The notes under the pieces were generated by a model. That model searched no databases. It was not told the DNA's origin and saw only the letters and a program-made list of their open reading frames with translations. Positions 1 through 10,000 of a DNA stretch of 64,000 nt are shown piece after piece. Each line of letters starts with the position of its first letter. Positions within the stretch are counted from its first letter, which is position 1. The position numbers and the translations under genes were made by a program. Source of the DNA: Oscillatoriales cyanobacterium (GTDB taxonomy: Bacteria > Cyanobacteriota > Cyanobacteriia > Cyanobacteriales > Microcoleaceae); contig RDXX01000019.1 in NCBI GenBank assembly GCA_004292955.1, positions 124,001-188,000 of the forward strand, read 5' to 3'.

Positions 1-902
1 GCGGGGGCAAGGCTCCGGCGCGGGCCGCCCTGCTGCGGTCGATCGGCAAGTGCTGTTTTCACTGGCCCACCAGCACCTGGGCGAGGTCTTTGAGCGTCGC
101 TACCGGATGGTGCAGGTCTGCTGGGGCGGCTCGGTTTCGCCGGCGCTTCCAGAGTTTCTCCCTGTTCTGATTGGTCTTGATCGGTTCTGGCCAGTTTCAG
201 TACCGGCTTGTTTCCCAGAGTTTGTGGGTTGCGGCCAGCCTGCTCGGACGCCGCTCTGACTGGTGGCGACGTGAGTTTTGCCCCTGCTGGCGGCGCTGGA
301 GGGGCGACCGGCGGGCGGGGGGTGCGTTCTGGAGCCTTTTCTGACGGCGGTTGAGGTGTCGCAGGTGCTTGAGCCTGGGAGCTTGTTTCCGGGGCGATCG
401 CACCTACAGTTTCCGAGCTTGTTTCTGAAGCTGCCGCCGCTCCAGCGACATTTGGCTTCGAGAGTACAGGTCGATTGATATTTGGTTTAGCTGGAGGCTG
501 GAGTTGTTGAGAGGCTGGCGATTTGGGAGGAGTGGCCACGGTGGCCCCAGGCTGGTTTTTTTGCTCCTCGTTGCCTGCGGGCTGGGACGAAGCACCAGCC
601 GGCCGTACTTTTGGACTGCGTATTTCTAAAATTTGCTGCTTTTTTTGTTGGTCGTTAGGATGAGGGCCAGATTCTCTAGATGGCGCTGCTGCTCTTTCGG
701 GGGGAGCTGGCTTGCCGGGGGTAGAGTGGCTGGCTACGTATTTTTCCGCCGTTTTGCGAATGCGCTCTGCTTCAGATTCTGTAATTGTGCTGCTGTGGCT
801 CTTTACTGAAATATTGAGCCGCTCGCAAACTGCCAAGATGTCTTTATTATCCAAATTTAGTTCCCGTGATAATTCGTAAATTCTTACTTTGCCGTTGTTC
901 AT
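1..902 (-). CDS. infB: Translation initiation factor IF-2, N-terminal part (cut by window edge)
   Basis: Reading from the ATG at 902 on the minus strand, the protein begins [20 protein letters not shown], the IF-2 N-terminal motif. It runs without a stop to base 1, so about 300 codons are present. After roughly 60 residues it becomes a Pro/Ala/Gln/Ser-rich, charged linker, the long disordered N-terminal region usual in cyanobacterial IF-2; the GTPase domains lie outside the window. IF-2 is the GTPase that brings fMet-tRNA to the 30S subunit. The gene follows rimP, nusA and ylxR in the order common to many bacteria, but a 383-bp gap separates it from ylxR, so it may have its own promoter. The GC-rich linker is typical for the gene. 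Confidence 0.93.
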   Translation of the reverse strand, partial: MNNGKVRIYELSRELNLDNKDILAVCERLNISVKSHSSTITESEAERIRKTAEKYVASHSTPGKPAPPERAAAPSRESGPHPNDQQKKQQILEIRSPKVRPAGASSQPAGNEEQKNQPGATVATPPKSPASQQLQPPAKPNINRPVLSKPNVAGAAAASETSSETVGAIAPETSSQAQAPATPQPPSEKAPERTPRPPVAPPAPPAGAKLTSPPVRAASEQAGRNPQTLGNKPVLKLARTDQDQSEQGETLEAPAKPSRPSRPAPSGSDAQRPRPGAGGPVKTALADRPQQGGPRRSLAP

Positions 903-1285
903 CCACTCTGCCCTCTTTTGTGCCAACCAGTTTTTACATTTTGATTTTTTGTTCTAATGACGACATCATTCGCTGTGATTGATTCAGTGTCAAGAATCGG
1001 GGTTTTGGTACTCGCTCAGCAATTTTATCTAAAAGATGCAATTCGCTGAAGTCTGCGGTTGGAGAATTCTCAAGTTTTTTTTGGGAAAGCGAGAACTGTC
1101 AAGTCTGAATTTTGGCAACTGCCACAAATCAATCTTTAAAGTTTGTCTTTCCACCTTGAGGATACCTCTGCTAGTACCCTACCCTTATCTAATCTGACAC
1201 AAATCTTTCCAGACTGGTGGGCAGATCGGATCGGGGTTTTAGAGCTGGCGCTACCGGTAATTACTGGTAGGGCTGCCAAGAGGGT
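903..1285. other. Intergenic region ylxR-infB
   Basis: This 383-bp stretch has no convincing gene. It holds a short dyad (CTACCGGTAATTACTGGTAG near 1251-1270). It could carry an infB promoter, but I see no clear -35/-10 pair. Confidence 0.4.
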
Positions 1286-1600
1286 TTATACAGTCGAGGC
1301 CGAACTATTGTCGGTTTGGTGCCCGATCGATTCCGAGTCAGATGTACAGTCAGATGTGGCTAAACGCTGCCAAAGTGTTTGGTACAGTTCGTCAGACACA
1401 GGCGCTTTGAGCGATCGCCCAAGTCGATTTTTTTTCTGAGCTGCTTTGAGGCATTGGCTCGCCGGACAAAGGTAAGCGGAACGACCGAGGCCGCGATCTA
1501 ATTGTACCTGATGAGAAGGATAGAGCCTGACTACTCGCCAAAAAGCTTCCTTAGGAGCTATTTTTCGACAACTTGTGCAACACCGGTAGTTCGGTTTCAT
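1286..1600 (-). CDS. ylxR: YlxR family RNA-binding protein (DUF448)
   Basis: The start is taken at the ATG at 1600 (MKPNYRCCTSCRK), where YlxR homology begins. An upstream in-frame start at 1750 would add about 50 low-complexity residues and overlap nusA. The product is 104 aa with the family signatures CxxCRK near the N-terminus, the VVRLYPSHQVQLDRGLGRSAYLC core and a second Cys. The C-terminal ~20 residues are Ser/Asp-rich. YlxR is a small basic protein encoded between nusA and infB in many bacteria; roles in RNase P regulation and nucleoid association have been proposed elsewhere. It lies 103 bp downstream of nusA on the same strand. No strong Shine-Dalgarno precedes the chosen start. Confidence 0.85.
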   Translation of the reverse strand: MKPNYRCCTSCRKIAPKEAFWRVVRLYPSHQVQLDRGLGRSAYLCPASQCLKAAQKKNRLGRSLKAPVSDELYQTLWQRLATSDCTSDSESIGHQTDNSSASTV

Positions 1601-1703
1601 TTCTAGTGATTCCGGGAGAGTTGAGAGAGTGGGAGAGGGGGGAATAGGGGAATTGTCCTCCTTGTCTCCCGTGCCAGAAACATAAAAGTGAATGTCACAG
1701 TGT

Positions 1704-2993
1704 TTAGACTGTGGCTGCGGTTTCGTCCGTGGCTGGCTCCTCTTGCTCAAATTCTGCCGTTTCCTCGTCGCCGTCGTAGCCGGATCCTTCCTCTTCGTCG
1801 TAGTCGTCGCCTGCTAGTTCTTCGAGCCTGCTTGCTTCTGCTGCCAGTTTGCTGTCTTCGGCGTCGCGATCGTACTTAGCAATATCTTTGATATCGATTT
1901 TCCAACCGGTCAGGCGGGCTGCGAGGCGGACGTTCTGACCTTCTTTACCAATGGCAAGACTCAGTTGGTCTTCCGCGACCAAAATGTGAGCGCGCCTCCC
2001 TTCTGGGGCAACCAAACGCACTTCATCTACTCTAGCTGGACTCAGAGCGTTAGCAATATAGGTTGCAGGATCTGGAGACCAGCGGATCACGTCTATTTTT
2101 TCGCCGCGCAATTCGTTGACTACTACCTGAATTCGCGATCCCCGCGCCCCGATGCAGGCTCCTACGGGGTCTACATCGCGATCGAGAGTATCTACTGCTA
2201 TTTTAGTCCGAGGGCCGACGTGCCGGGAGGGCGGATTTGCCTCCCTAGCTACGGCGACAATCCTCACCACCCCATCTTCTATTTCTGGTACTTCGTTAGC
2301 AAACAGGTAAACCACCAAACCGGCGTCTGCTCTAGAAACAAGTAACTGCGGCCCTCTAGTAGAACCTTCGCCTACTTTTTTGAGATAAACCTTGAATGTA
2401 GCGTTCGCACGGTAATTGTCGTTAGGCAACTGTTCGCGTTTGGGGAGTTCGGCATCTACTTCCGGCTGACCGAAGCTGCTGGTAACTGCCAAAATTACCG
2501 ACTGCCTCTCAAACCTGAGCACTCTTGCTTGAAGAACAGTTTCTTCTAAATCTTTAAACTCTTCTTGAATCATTTTGCGCTGTTGGTCGCGCAGTTTTTG
2601 AGCCAGGACTTGTTTGGTCTGGATGGCTGCCATGCGACCAAATTCTTTTTGATCGGGTGTTACATCTACGAGTACGATGCTCCCAGGCTGAGCTTCTGTG
2701 GCTACTTCTTGTACTTCAGAAAGTGCTATTTCGTGATCGGGATTGACGACTTCTTCGACAATAGTTTTGTTAGCTAAAACGCGAAAACCTTCTTGTTCTG
2801 CGTCTAATTCTACATCAAAATTGTCGAAGTATTCTTCGCTGAAGTGGTCGAGTTTTTGGGTGCGGCGGTAGCGTTCGTATCCTTTAAGCAGGGCTTCTCG
2901 CAATGCTGCTTGGACGGCGTGTTTGGGTAAATTTCGCTCTTTGCTAATACCTTCGATCATTTCTTTGAGTCCGCGCAGGGGAACCATTGACAT
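1704..2993 (-). CDS. nusA: Transcription termination/antitermination protein NusA
   Basis: The protein is 429 aa. The ATG at 2993 is chosen because AAGGAG lies 8 nt upstream; an in-frame GTG at 3002 overlaps that Shine-Dalgarno. It opens MSMVPLRGLKEMIEGISKER, the RNAP-binding N-terminal domain (to ~130). An S1 domain (~135-200) follows, then tandem KH domains with GARGSRIQVVVNELRGEKID (KH1) and AIGKEGQNVRLAARLTGWKI (KH2). The C-terminal ~45 residues are very acidic (Asp/Glu-rich), and there are no AR repeats, as in other cyanobacterial NusA. NusA binds RNA polymerase and modulates pausing and termination. It lies downstream of rimP and upstream of ylxR, with a 312-bp gap to rimP that contains a dispersed repeat fragment. 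Confidence 0.97.
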   Translation of the reverse strand: MSMVPLRGLKEMIEGISKERNLPKHAVQAALREALLKGYERYRRTQKLDHFSEEYFDNFDVELDAEQEGFRVLANKTIVEEVVNPDHEIALSEVQEVATEAQPGSIVLVDVTPDQKEFGRMAAIQTKQVLAQKLRDQQRKMIQEEFKDLEETVLQARVLRFERQSVILAVTSSFGQPEVDAELPKREQLPNDNYRANATFKVYLKKVGEGSTRGPQLLVSRADAGLVVYLFANEVPEIEDGVVRIVAVAREANPPSRHVGPRTKIAVDTLDRDVDPVGACIGARGSRIQVVVNELRGEKIDVIRWSPDPATYIANALSPARVDEVRLVAPEGRRAHILVAEDQLSLAIGKEGQNVRLAARLTGWKIDIKDIAKYDRDAEDSKLAAEASRLEELAGDDYDEEEGSGYDGDEETAEFEQEEPATDETAATV

Positions 2994-3305
2994 ATAAAAC
3001 ACTCCTTTTTTTGATGTGACAATACGTAACTTGCGATCGGAAATAGATGATTGGTAATTGACAGTCGGTAATTGTTGAAAAAAGTGATAACTGATGATTG
3101 ATGAGTTACAAAGATAGCATTAGGGTATCTGGGTGCTGCAACAATTTATTGGTTGTTCTACTTCAACCCTGTGGCTAAAGATGTGATTCTTAAAAATTAA
3201 CTCGCAGCGAAGCATTTTTAGCTTCCTGCGAGGCAATCTCAAAACTCAAATCGGGCAGACACGGGGGTACGGCCCCTACAACTCAAAATTCAAAATTCCC
3301 CTTTT
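2994..3305. other. Intergenic region rimP-nusA with repeat fragment
   Basis: No gene is visible in these 312 bp. There is a run of imperfect AATTG-type repeats (3050-3110). Near 3255-3298 a segment includes CGGGGGTACGGCCCCTACAA, resembling dispersed cyanobacterial repeats. Confidence 0.5.
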
Positions 3306-3770
3306 TTACTCCTTACCTTCGTCTAGTTCAACTTTGACAATCTGAGGGCGGGGAATTTTAACCTGTCGCCCTTTTAGATTGAGATAAACCGTTGTTTCAT
3401 CCCTGCCCACAAGTAGTCCTTTCCACTCTTTGATTCGCGAGTCGGGTTCGGTGGCTGTGAGTGTGACGGGGAAACCTTTAAAAGTAATGAATTCTCGATC
3501 GCTGCTGAGCAATCGGGATATTCCGGGACTGGAAATCTCTAGCACGTAGGCGTCGGGGATGATGTCGGATGCCTCTAACTCGACTTCCAGGGCTGTACTC
3601 ATCCGCTCGCAGTCGGCTAAACCGGTGTCTTGCTGGACGTTACGGATGTCTACCCGCAAGACGGGAGGATTTTGGTTGGTGTGAAACACTGCTCCCACTA
3701 CTTCCAATCCCAGTGTTTCTGCAACGGGGGTAGCTAAGTCAATGATTTGTGGGATTAGGGGATGAGTCAT
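3306..3770 (-). CDS. rimP: Ribosome maturation factor RimP
   Basis: The product is 154 aa, the usual RimP length, starting [20 protein letters not shown]. The N-terminal domain has [20 protein letters not shown] and the [13 protein letters not shown] segment; the family motif [14 protein letters not shown] is intact, followed by the C-terminal SH3-like domain. RimP assists 30S subunit maturation. It is the first gene of the rimP-nusA-ylxR-infB cluster. Confidence 0.96.
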   Translation of the reverse strand: MTHPLIPQIIDLATPVAETLGLEVVGAVFHTNQNPPVLRVDIRNVQQDTGLADCERMSTALEVELEASDIIPDAYVLEISSPGISRLLSSDREFITFKGFPVTLTATEPDSRIKEWKGLLVGRDETTVYLNLKGRQVKIPRPQIVKVELDEGKE

Positions 3771-4092
3771 ATCGAATACTTAAACTAAAACTCCTGAACT
3801 CGGATACGGGCAAGGAAAAATCAGGTGTTGAAATTGCTTTGCTTTGAGCTGGTTTTGACCGCAAGATTTGAGGGTGCAAGCCCTCTTATTTGCCTAGTGA
3901 AGAAAAAGATGTCAGATTTTTCAAGCCCGAGGATGAGCTTGTGGGGTTGAAATTCTGCCTTATACATCAGAGCCTTCTACCTATGCCTGCCGGCAGGCTA
4001 ACGCGCTCAGGATGACGCTGTTGCGTCACTGTCACCCTAGTCTTGAACTTGCAAGTATGATGCTCTAAGCCTTTTGTCTGCGACTAATGCAA
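3771..4092. other. Intergenic region between rimP and the two-component locus
   Basis: No coding signal is seen. Small dyads occur (GAGGGTGCAAGCCCTC near 3879, GCCTGCCGGCAGGC near 3985). The rimP promoter is expected near 3771-3850 but is not identifiable by eye. Confidence 0.4.
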
Positions 4093-4116
4093 CAAAAAAA
4101 GTGGGCTTGACCCACT
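4093..4116 (-). terminator. Rho-independent terminator of the rppB-like gene
   Basis: On the minus strand AGTGGG-TCAAG-CCCACT is followed by a run of seven T. It lies about 140 bp downstream of the histidine kinase stop and faces the right way to end that transcript. Confidence 0.7.
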
Positions 4117-4256
4117 CCAAGGTAAAACAATTTCTTCCAAGAAGTTTGAGGGCGAGCTCTGATCGAAGTTCTCCTCAGTTCTCAGTTTAGCTCGATCGCC
4201 CGCCCGTTGACACTCGATGGGGCTAAAGTGGCTAAGATTCTGTAGAGACTTCGTTT

Positions 4257-5588
4257 CTATTTAAGCGGCAGACGGATTGTAAATGTACTGCCTTTGCCCA
4301 ACTCGCTCTCAACTTGAATGCTGCCTTGATGAGCCACTACGATCGCACTCGCAATCGATAGCCCTAATCCTGCCCCTCCTGTGGCTCTAGAGCGATCGCT
4401 CTGGACTCGATAGAAACGATCGAAAATTCGCGTTTGTTCGGCTGGAGCGATACCAACACCCGTATCTTGAACTTGAATTAGGGCTTCCTTGTCAGTGCGA
4501 TCGAGGATGGCAAAGATTAGTCCTCCTGGGGGAGTGTAGTGAATGGCGTTGGTAATTAAGTTCGTTACCATACGGTAAAGTTGGACTTCATCCCCAAGAA
4601 TCATAGTGGCTTGTGAGGCACGAATTTCTAACTTCAAATGTACATCAGCTATCATTGCCAAACCTGCAAGTTCCTCTACTAAATCGCCGATCAGATCGTT
4701 GAGAGAGCAAGGCTGCAATTGAGTCGAAATCTGTTGTTGTTCAATGCGACAAATGAACAGTAAATCTTTGACTAACCTGGAGAGACGGATGTTTTGTCGT
4801 TCGATAATATCCAGGTTTTGATTAACCTCTGGTAAGTCTTCAGCAAGACGAGTATCCTCAACTGTACTCTGGATCACAGCGAGAGGCGTTCGCAATTCAT
4901 GAGCAGCATCGGAGGTGAATTGTTGCATCTGGCGATAGGACTGATAAATTGGTTGCATCGCTACTCCCGCTAACCACCAACTCGCTCCTCCCACTAACAG
5001 CATCGCAAAAGGTAAGCCTAAAAACAGGAACAGTCGCAAGGTGTTAAGATAAGCATCCCATTCTTTGAGCGATCGCCCAATTTGCAGATAACCCCAAGGC
5101 AAACCGCTGTTGGTTCTCAGTAATAGAGAAATTTGATAAAAGCGATCGCCCTTAGAACAATTCAGAACCTGCCAAAACTCCTTTGGCGCAAAACGTTTTA
5201 ATACATTTGGCTGCTCTCCACTCGTCGCCAAAACACGTCCAGATTCGTTTAAAAAGCGGAGATAATAGCCCTCCTGCTGAAACACTCTAGCAGTATGTCG
5301 CGCGCCGTCATTGCTTGAAAAATAACAGTTTTCATTCGATAAACACAAACCGGGCAAAATAGTTTTCAAGCTGGATGAAATCTGTCCCGGTTGTTGTAAT
5401 TCAGGTTCGATACTGTCATGCAGCGTTCCGGCTAAGTCCTGTAGTTTTTGCTGGAGGATATATCGCTGGGTGTGAAACAAAACCTGATATGCTGCAACAC
5501 CGCAGATACCTAACAACAGACCTATCACGATCGCATACCAACCTGCGAGTTGCCAGCGCGTGCGGTTAAATAGCTTGTTCGAGTGCAT
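4257..5588 (-). CDS. rppB: Sensor histidine kinase, RppB-like
   Basis: The product is 443 aa from the ATG at 5588 (MHSNKLFNRTRWQLAGW). The frame stays open another 44 codons upstream only because it runs through a heptamer repeat, so that extension is not believed. TM1 is at ~13-35, then a ~150-residue periplasmic sensor with several Cys, and TM2 around 190-215. The HisKA box is DAAHELRTPLAVIQ with the phospho-accepting His; the N box is NLITNAIHYTP, G1 DTGVGIAP and G2 GGAGLGLSIA. It should phosphorylate the response regulator encoded upstream. With the HME-RND pump in the same cluster, metal sensing is the likely input (compare nickel-responsive NrsS/RppB of Synechocystis). About 500 bp of repeats separate it from its regulator. 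Confidence 0.88.
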   Translation of the reverse strand: MHSNKLFNRTRWQLAGWYAIVIGLLLGICGVAAYQVLFHTQRYILQQKLQDLAGTLHDSIEPELQQPGQISSSLKTILPGLCLSNENCYFSSNDGARHTARVFQQEGYYLRFLNESGRVLATSGEQPNVLKRFAPKEFWQVLNCSKGDRFYQISLLLRTNSGLPWGYLQIGRSLKEWDAYLNTLRLFLFLGLPFAMLLVGGASWWLAGVAMQPIYQSYRQMQQFTSDAAHELRTPLAVIQSTVEDTRLAEDLPEVNQNLDIIERQNIRLSRLVKDLLFICRIEQQQISTQLQPCSLNDLIGDLVEELAGLAMIADVHLKLEIRASQATMILGDEVQLYRMVTNLITNAIHYTPPGGLIFAILDRTDKEALIQVQDTGVGIAPAEQTRIFDRFYRVQSDRSRATGGAGLGLSIASAIVVAHQGSIQVESELGKGSTFTIRLPLK

Positions 5589-5595
5589 ATTATAG

Positions 5596-5693
5596 CAGTT
5601 GACAGTTGACAGTTGACAGTTGACAGTTGACAGTTGACAGTTGACAGTTGACAGTTGACAGTTGACAGTTGACAGTTGACAGTTGACAGTTGA
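5596..5693. repeat. Heptanucleotide tandem repeat, 14 x CAGTTGA
   Basis: Exactly 14 uninterrupted copies of the 7-mer CAGTTGA begin 8 bp upstream of the histidine kinase start. This is an STRR of the kind common in filamentous cyanobacteria. On the minus strand one frame is open and encodes a 7-residue repeat (STVNCQL), which creates a spurious N-terminal extension of the kinase. Confidence 0.95.
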
Positions 5694-6091
5694 CCTTGTT
5701 AGAGTTGATGCCTCCATCATTCACAACTCAATATCTGGCTTTTTTCAATTCAGAAAAACTGAAAAATATCTTGGCTGAGATGGTATTTTCAGTGCAAAAC
5801 CTCTGAGCGAAAGGTTGTTAGCAATCACCATTGTTATGGTGTTCTACTGATGTTTTTATGCTGATTGTTATATAATTCGGGTTTCCGAATAGCTGTTAAG
5901 TAAGTCCACCTAATTAAACATAAGATCTCGATGGCTAGAAAACTTGCTCTATAAGCATTCTTCCTTCTTCCTTCTTCCTTCTTCCTTCTTCCTTCTACTT
6001 AACTACCAATAGTGAACGGAAATATTGCCTCCCAGAGGTGAGGGGTGACGCCCTCGGTGAATTCGCCAACAGTTTCTTTCAACCGCTAGCG
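5694..6091. repeat. Repeat-rich intergenic region between rppA and rppB
   Basis: A second heptamer array (TTCCTTC, about five copies, ~5960-5995) is followed at ~6000-6075 by a dispersed repeat. That repeat contains CCAGAGGTGAGGGGTGACGC and GAATTCGCCAACAGT. It recurs in inverted orientation at ~24190-24275 and as a partial copy at ~24315-24360. No gene is seen. Confidence 0.8.
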
Positions 6092-6808
6092 TCATAACTT
6101 GTTCAAGCGATAACCGAATCCATGAACCGTTTCAATCATCCCATCACAGCCATAATCTGCCAGCTTGCGACGCAACAGACGAATTCTGGCAGCAACTACA
6201 TTGCTCATCGGGTCAGCATCCACGTCCCACAAACGATTCAAAAGTCGATCGCGCGTGAGGATTTGATTCGGGTGCTGCATGAAATATTCCAGTAACCGAA
6301 ACTCATTAGCCGTCAGAGGAATCACCGTTTGTTGTTCCCCATCATCGGTAGTGGAGATGGTTGATTTAGTATAATTAAGCCGCAATCGCCCCGCCTCAAG
6401 TTGGTCAGAATTAAAATGGGGCGACTGTTCCGGCGACAAACTCCGTCCCCGTCGCTGGAGTGCCCGCAACCGGGCTAACAACTCCGCTTTAACGAACGGT
6501 TTCATCAGATAGTCATCAGCCCCAGCATCCAGCCCAGCCACCATATCCTCCGTGCGATCTTTTGCCGTCAACATCAAAACTGGTAAAGGATTATTCTGCC
6601 GGCGCAAACGTTGGCACAGTTCGACGCCAGAAATTCCCGGTAGCAACCAGTCAAAAATGGCGATCGTGTACTCTGTCCATTGGTCTTCCAGATAGTTCCA
6701 AGCAGTTGTGCCATCCTGCACCCAATCCACCAGGTACTTTTCGCGGCTCAAGGTGCGTTGTACGATCGCACCTAAATCGGGTTCGTCTTCCGCCAGCAGA
6801 ATTCTCAT
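6092..6808 (-). CDS. rppA: OmpR-family response regulator, RppA-like
   Basis: The product is 238 aa. The receiver domain (1-120) starts MRILLAEDEPDLGA, with Asp53 in FDWLLPG as the phospho-acceptor and the conserved Lys in YLMKPF. A winged-helix DNA-binding domain (~140-235) has NEFRLLEYFMQHPNQILTRD and ends ETVHGFGYRL. It is a transcription factor whose partner is the downstream histidine kinase. It lies 243 bp downstream of the RND pump gene on the same strand, so it probably autoregulates a metal-efflux operon. The RppA name rests on the matching N-terminus and the paired kinase; the paralogue NrsR is equally close. Confidence 0.88.
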   Translation of the reverse strand: MRILLAEDEPDLGAIVQRTLSREKYLVDWVQDGTTAWNYLEDQWTEYTIAIFDWLLPGISGVELCQRLRRQNNPLPVLMLTAKDRTEDMVAGLDAGADDYLMKPFVKAELLARLRALQRRGRSLSPEQSPHFNSDQLEAGRLRLNYTKSTISTTDDGEQQTVIPLTANEFRLLEYFMQHPNQILTRDRLLNRLWDVDADPMSNVVAARIRLLRRKLADYGCDGMIETVHGFGYRLNKL

Positions 6809-7051
6809 TTTATCGCTATCTCGTCCAATACTTTTTTACTAACAAACATATACGAATTCTCGAAATTTATCCAACATTTTGGATCGGAATGTTTTTACCG
6901 CAGAGGGCGCAGAGGACACAGAGAGAATAGGGAGATGAATACAGGACGATGCTACCGGATTTGATATCATATTGTTTCCGGTTGCATCGGTATTGTTTAA
7001 ATAGTTAACTGAGTTAACAGTCAACTGTTAACTGTTAACTGTTAACTGTTA
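6809..7051. repeat. Intergenic repeats between the RND pump and rppA
   Basis: The region contains a 28-bp sequence (6974-7001, starting GTTTCCGGTTGCATCGGTAT) found again identically at 53983-54010. A TTAACTGT/AACTGTTA heptamer array follows (~7012-7050). No gene is seen. Confidence 0.8.
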
Positions 7052-10000
7052 TTAGCCTACTTCTTTCGTTGCTGTCTGCTCAATACCATAGTTTCTCAAC
7101 TCGGTTGTTTCCATCATCCGTTTAGGGATCAGAAACTTGCCAAATCGAGCATACAATGCAGGTAGAACCAGTAGAGTGAGAGCGGTTGAGGTAAAGAGTC
7201 CGCCGAGGACGACGATCGCCAATGGTTGCAACAATTCCTTACCGGCGCCACCGCTTAAAACCAAGGGAATCATCCCCAATGCCGAGGTGAGTGCTGTCAT
7301 CAGAATCGCCAGCAACCGTTCCATCGAACCTTCTACAATTACTTCCGAAAGTGGCATTCCTTCGGCAAGTTTGGTGTTGTAGTTGTCTACCAGCAGCAAT
7401 CCATTGCGCGTCGCCACACCAAACAAGGTCACAAAGCCGACCATTGAAGGAACAGAGAGAACGCCACCCGTTAGCAGCACTGAGATGACACCGCCAACCA
7501 GTGCCAATGGTAAATTGACCATCACCATCAGCATCGCCGGAACGGATTTTACCGTGAAGTACATCAATACTGCGATCGCCACCACCGCTAATATTCCGAA
7601 AATTAGGAAGTTTTGAGCAGCCCGTTGTTCCGACTCATACTGTCCGCCGTACTGAATATAGTAGCCTTGGGGCAGTTGCACCGATTGCTTAACTTTGGCG
7701 CGAATATCATCAACAACCGAACCAACATCGCGTCCCTGTACGTTGGCTGAAACCACAATTAAACGAGAGACGTTTTCCCGATTAATCGTGTTCGGGCCCT
7801 TGCCAAAGTCAACCTTTGCCACTTCCGAAAGCGGGATGATTTGATTAGTTGGGGTATTAACTTGGAGGTTGCGAATCGTGTTGAGATTGCGACGGGCCGA
7901 TTCGTTGACCCAAACCAGCACATCGACCAACTGTTGACCATCGGGCACTTGACCAACCACTCGTCCATTCAGGGCTGTTTCGGTGAAATCTGACAATTGG
8001 GCGATCGTCAATCCGTAGCGGGCGGCTGCATCTCGGTTAAATTGAATTTGTACTTGACGGATCGGAATTTGGGGCTCAAGCTGAAGGTCTACCAATCCCT
8101 TCACGTCTTTCATTGTCGTTTCGATTTGTTCTCCAATGCGGCGGAGTTCTTGTAAGTCGTTGCCAAATACTTTAATGGCGATCGCACTTCTCACCCCCGA
8201 CAACACTTCATCCATCCTGTGACTGATAAATCCACCGACATTGCCGGCAACTCCCGGAAACTGACCCAATACTTCCCGCAAAGCTTGAATCGCCGCAGGA
8301 CGGTTTTTCATCGCTGCTTCACTCAGTTCCACGTCCAAGTGTGCCAAGTTCACCGATGCTGCATCTGGATCGCCTGGAGCACGGCCCGATCGCAGTTGTA
8401 CTGATTCAAACCGGGGGTCATCCTTCAGCGCAGTTTGAATCGCTAACCCGACGCGATTGGTTGCTTCCAGTGAGGAACCGGGATAAAGGGCGATCGCATT
8501 CATCAGCGATCGTTCCTGGAACGTTGGCAGAAAATCTCGTCCTAATGTCGGCACAATCAGCATCGACGCCACCATTGACGCTGTAGCTAATCCTAAAATC
8601 AAGGTAGAGCGACGCATCGCCCACTTTAGCAACGGATGGTAAACTCGCTTGGAAAACAGTGCTAGGAAGGGTTCTGTCGTCTGCATCCGTCTGTGGGGCA
8701 ACAGAATGGCACACAGTGCAGGGGAGACAATCAGCGATTCCAGGCTGGAGATGACTACTACCACCAAGTAGGCAATGCCCATTGGGGTGAAGATGCGCCC
8801 TTCCACGCCAGAAAGTGTGAAAATCGGTGAAAAGACGATAATCCCAATTAACGTGGCTCCAATCAGCGACTCGCGCACCTCCTGAGAACCCTCAAAAATC
8901 ACATCCATTGGTGGCTTGGGATGTGGCGAGAGGCGATTTTCCCGCAAGCGACGGTAGGTATTTTCGCAGTAGACGATCGCATCATCCACTGCTGTCCCGA
9001 TCGCCACTACCAATCCGCCAAGGGTCATAGTGTTGAGTTCCAGCCCGATCCAGGAACACACCAAAAGTGACAACAGCAGCGAGAGAAAGAAATCCAGCAA
9101 ACAGACGGAGAGAGTGCGCCAGTTCATCAGAAACGGAATCAGGATGGCTGCGACAATCAAACTGCCTTCGATCAATGCCGATCGCACATTACCAACCGAT
9201 GCGTCAATGTAGGCATCTTGCCGGAAAGTGACATTCGCCTTCACATCCTGGGGTAAGCCCGGTTTAATTTCCTCCATCGCCTCGATGATGGCTTTGGTGA
9301 CGGTGGGACTATCTACCAACGGTTGCTTGTTCACCATCACCACCACAGCGCGTTGACGATTCCAACTGGCATCGCCTCGCGCTAGTGCAGCTCCAATCTT
9401 CACCTCTGCCACATCCCGCAGTAGAATGGTTTTCCCTTCCTGCACCTTGACGACTGCTTTTTGCAAATCTGCGATCGTCTGGATTTGTCCCTCGCCTCGA
9501 ATCACCAATTCGCGATCGGGGTCAATCAACAATCCACCGGCGGTTTTAGCATTTGCTTCGTTTGCCGCCTTGACGACTTCCTGAAGAGAAACCTTCAACG
9601 CCTTAAGTTTTTCTGGATTAGCAATGACTTGAAACTGCTGCACGTCTCCGCCGTAGACTAGCACTTGCGATACGCCCGGAACTGCTAGCAAGCGATTGTT
9701 GATTTTGCCATCCACCAAACGTCGCACTTCCATGATTGATGTAGTGTCAGACGTGAACGCATACTGAATCACCGTCCCGATGGGGGGAGCTAAGGGCGAT
9801 ATCTGCGGTGTACCGATCCCTTCGGGTAATCGGTCTTGCGCGTCCTGCAATCGCTCTGCCACGAGTTGACGAGCTTGATAGGGGTCGGTGCCCCATTTAA
9901 ACACCACCCGCAATACAGAAATTCCTACGGCTGACGATGTACGGACGACTTCAACTCCTGGCGTGCCGTTGACTGCACTTTCTAGTGGTAACGTCACCAA

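Noticed and set aside
1704-1750. YlxR start at 1750 overlapping nusA
   Set aside because: The added 50 residues are low complexity and absent from the YlxR family core; ATG at 1600 begins the homology.
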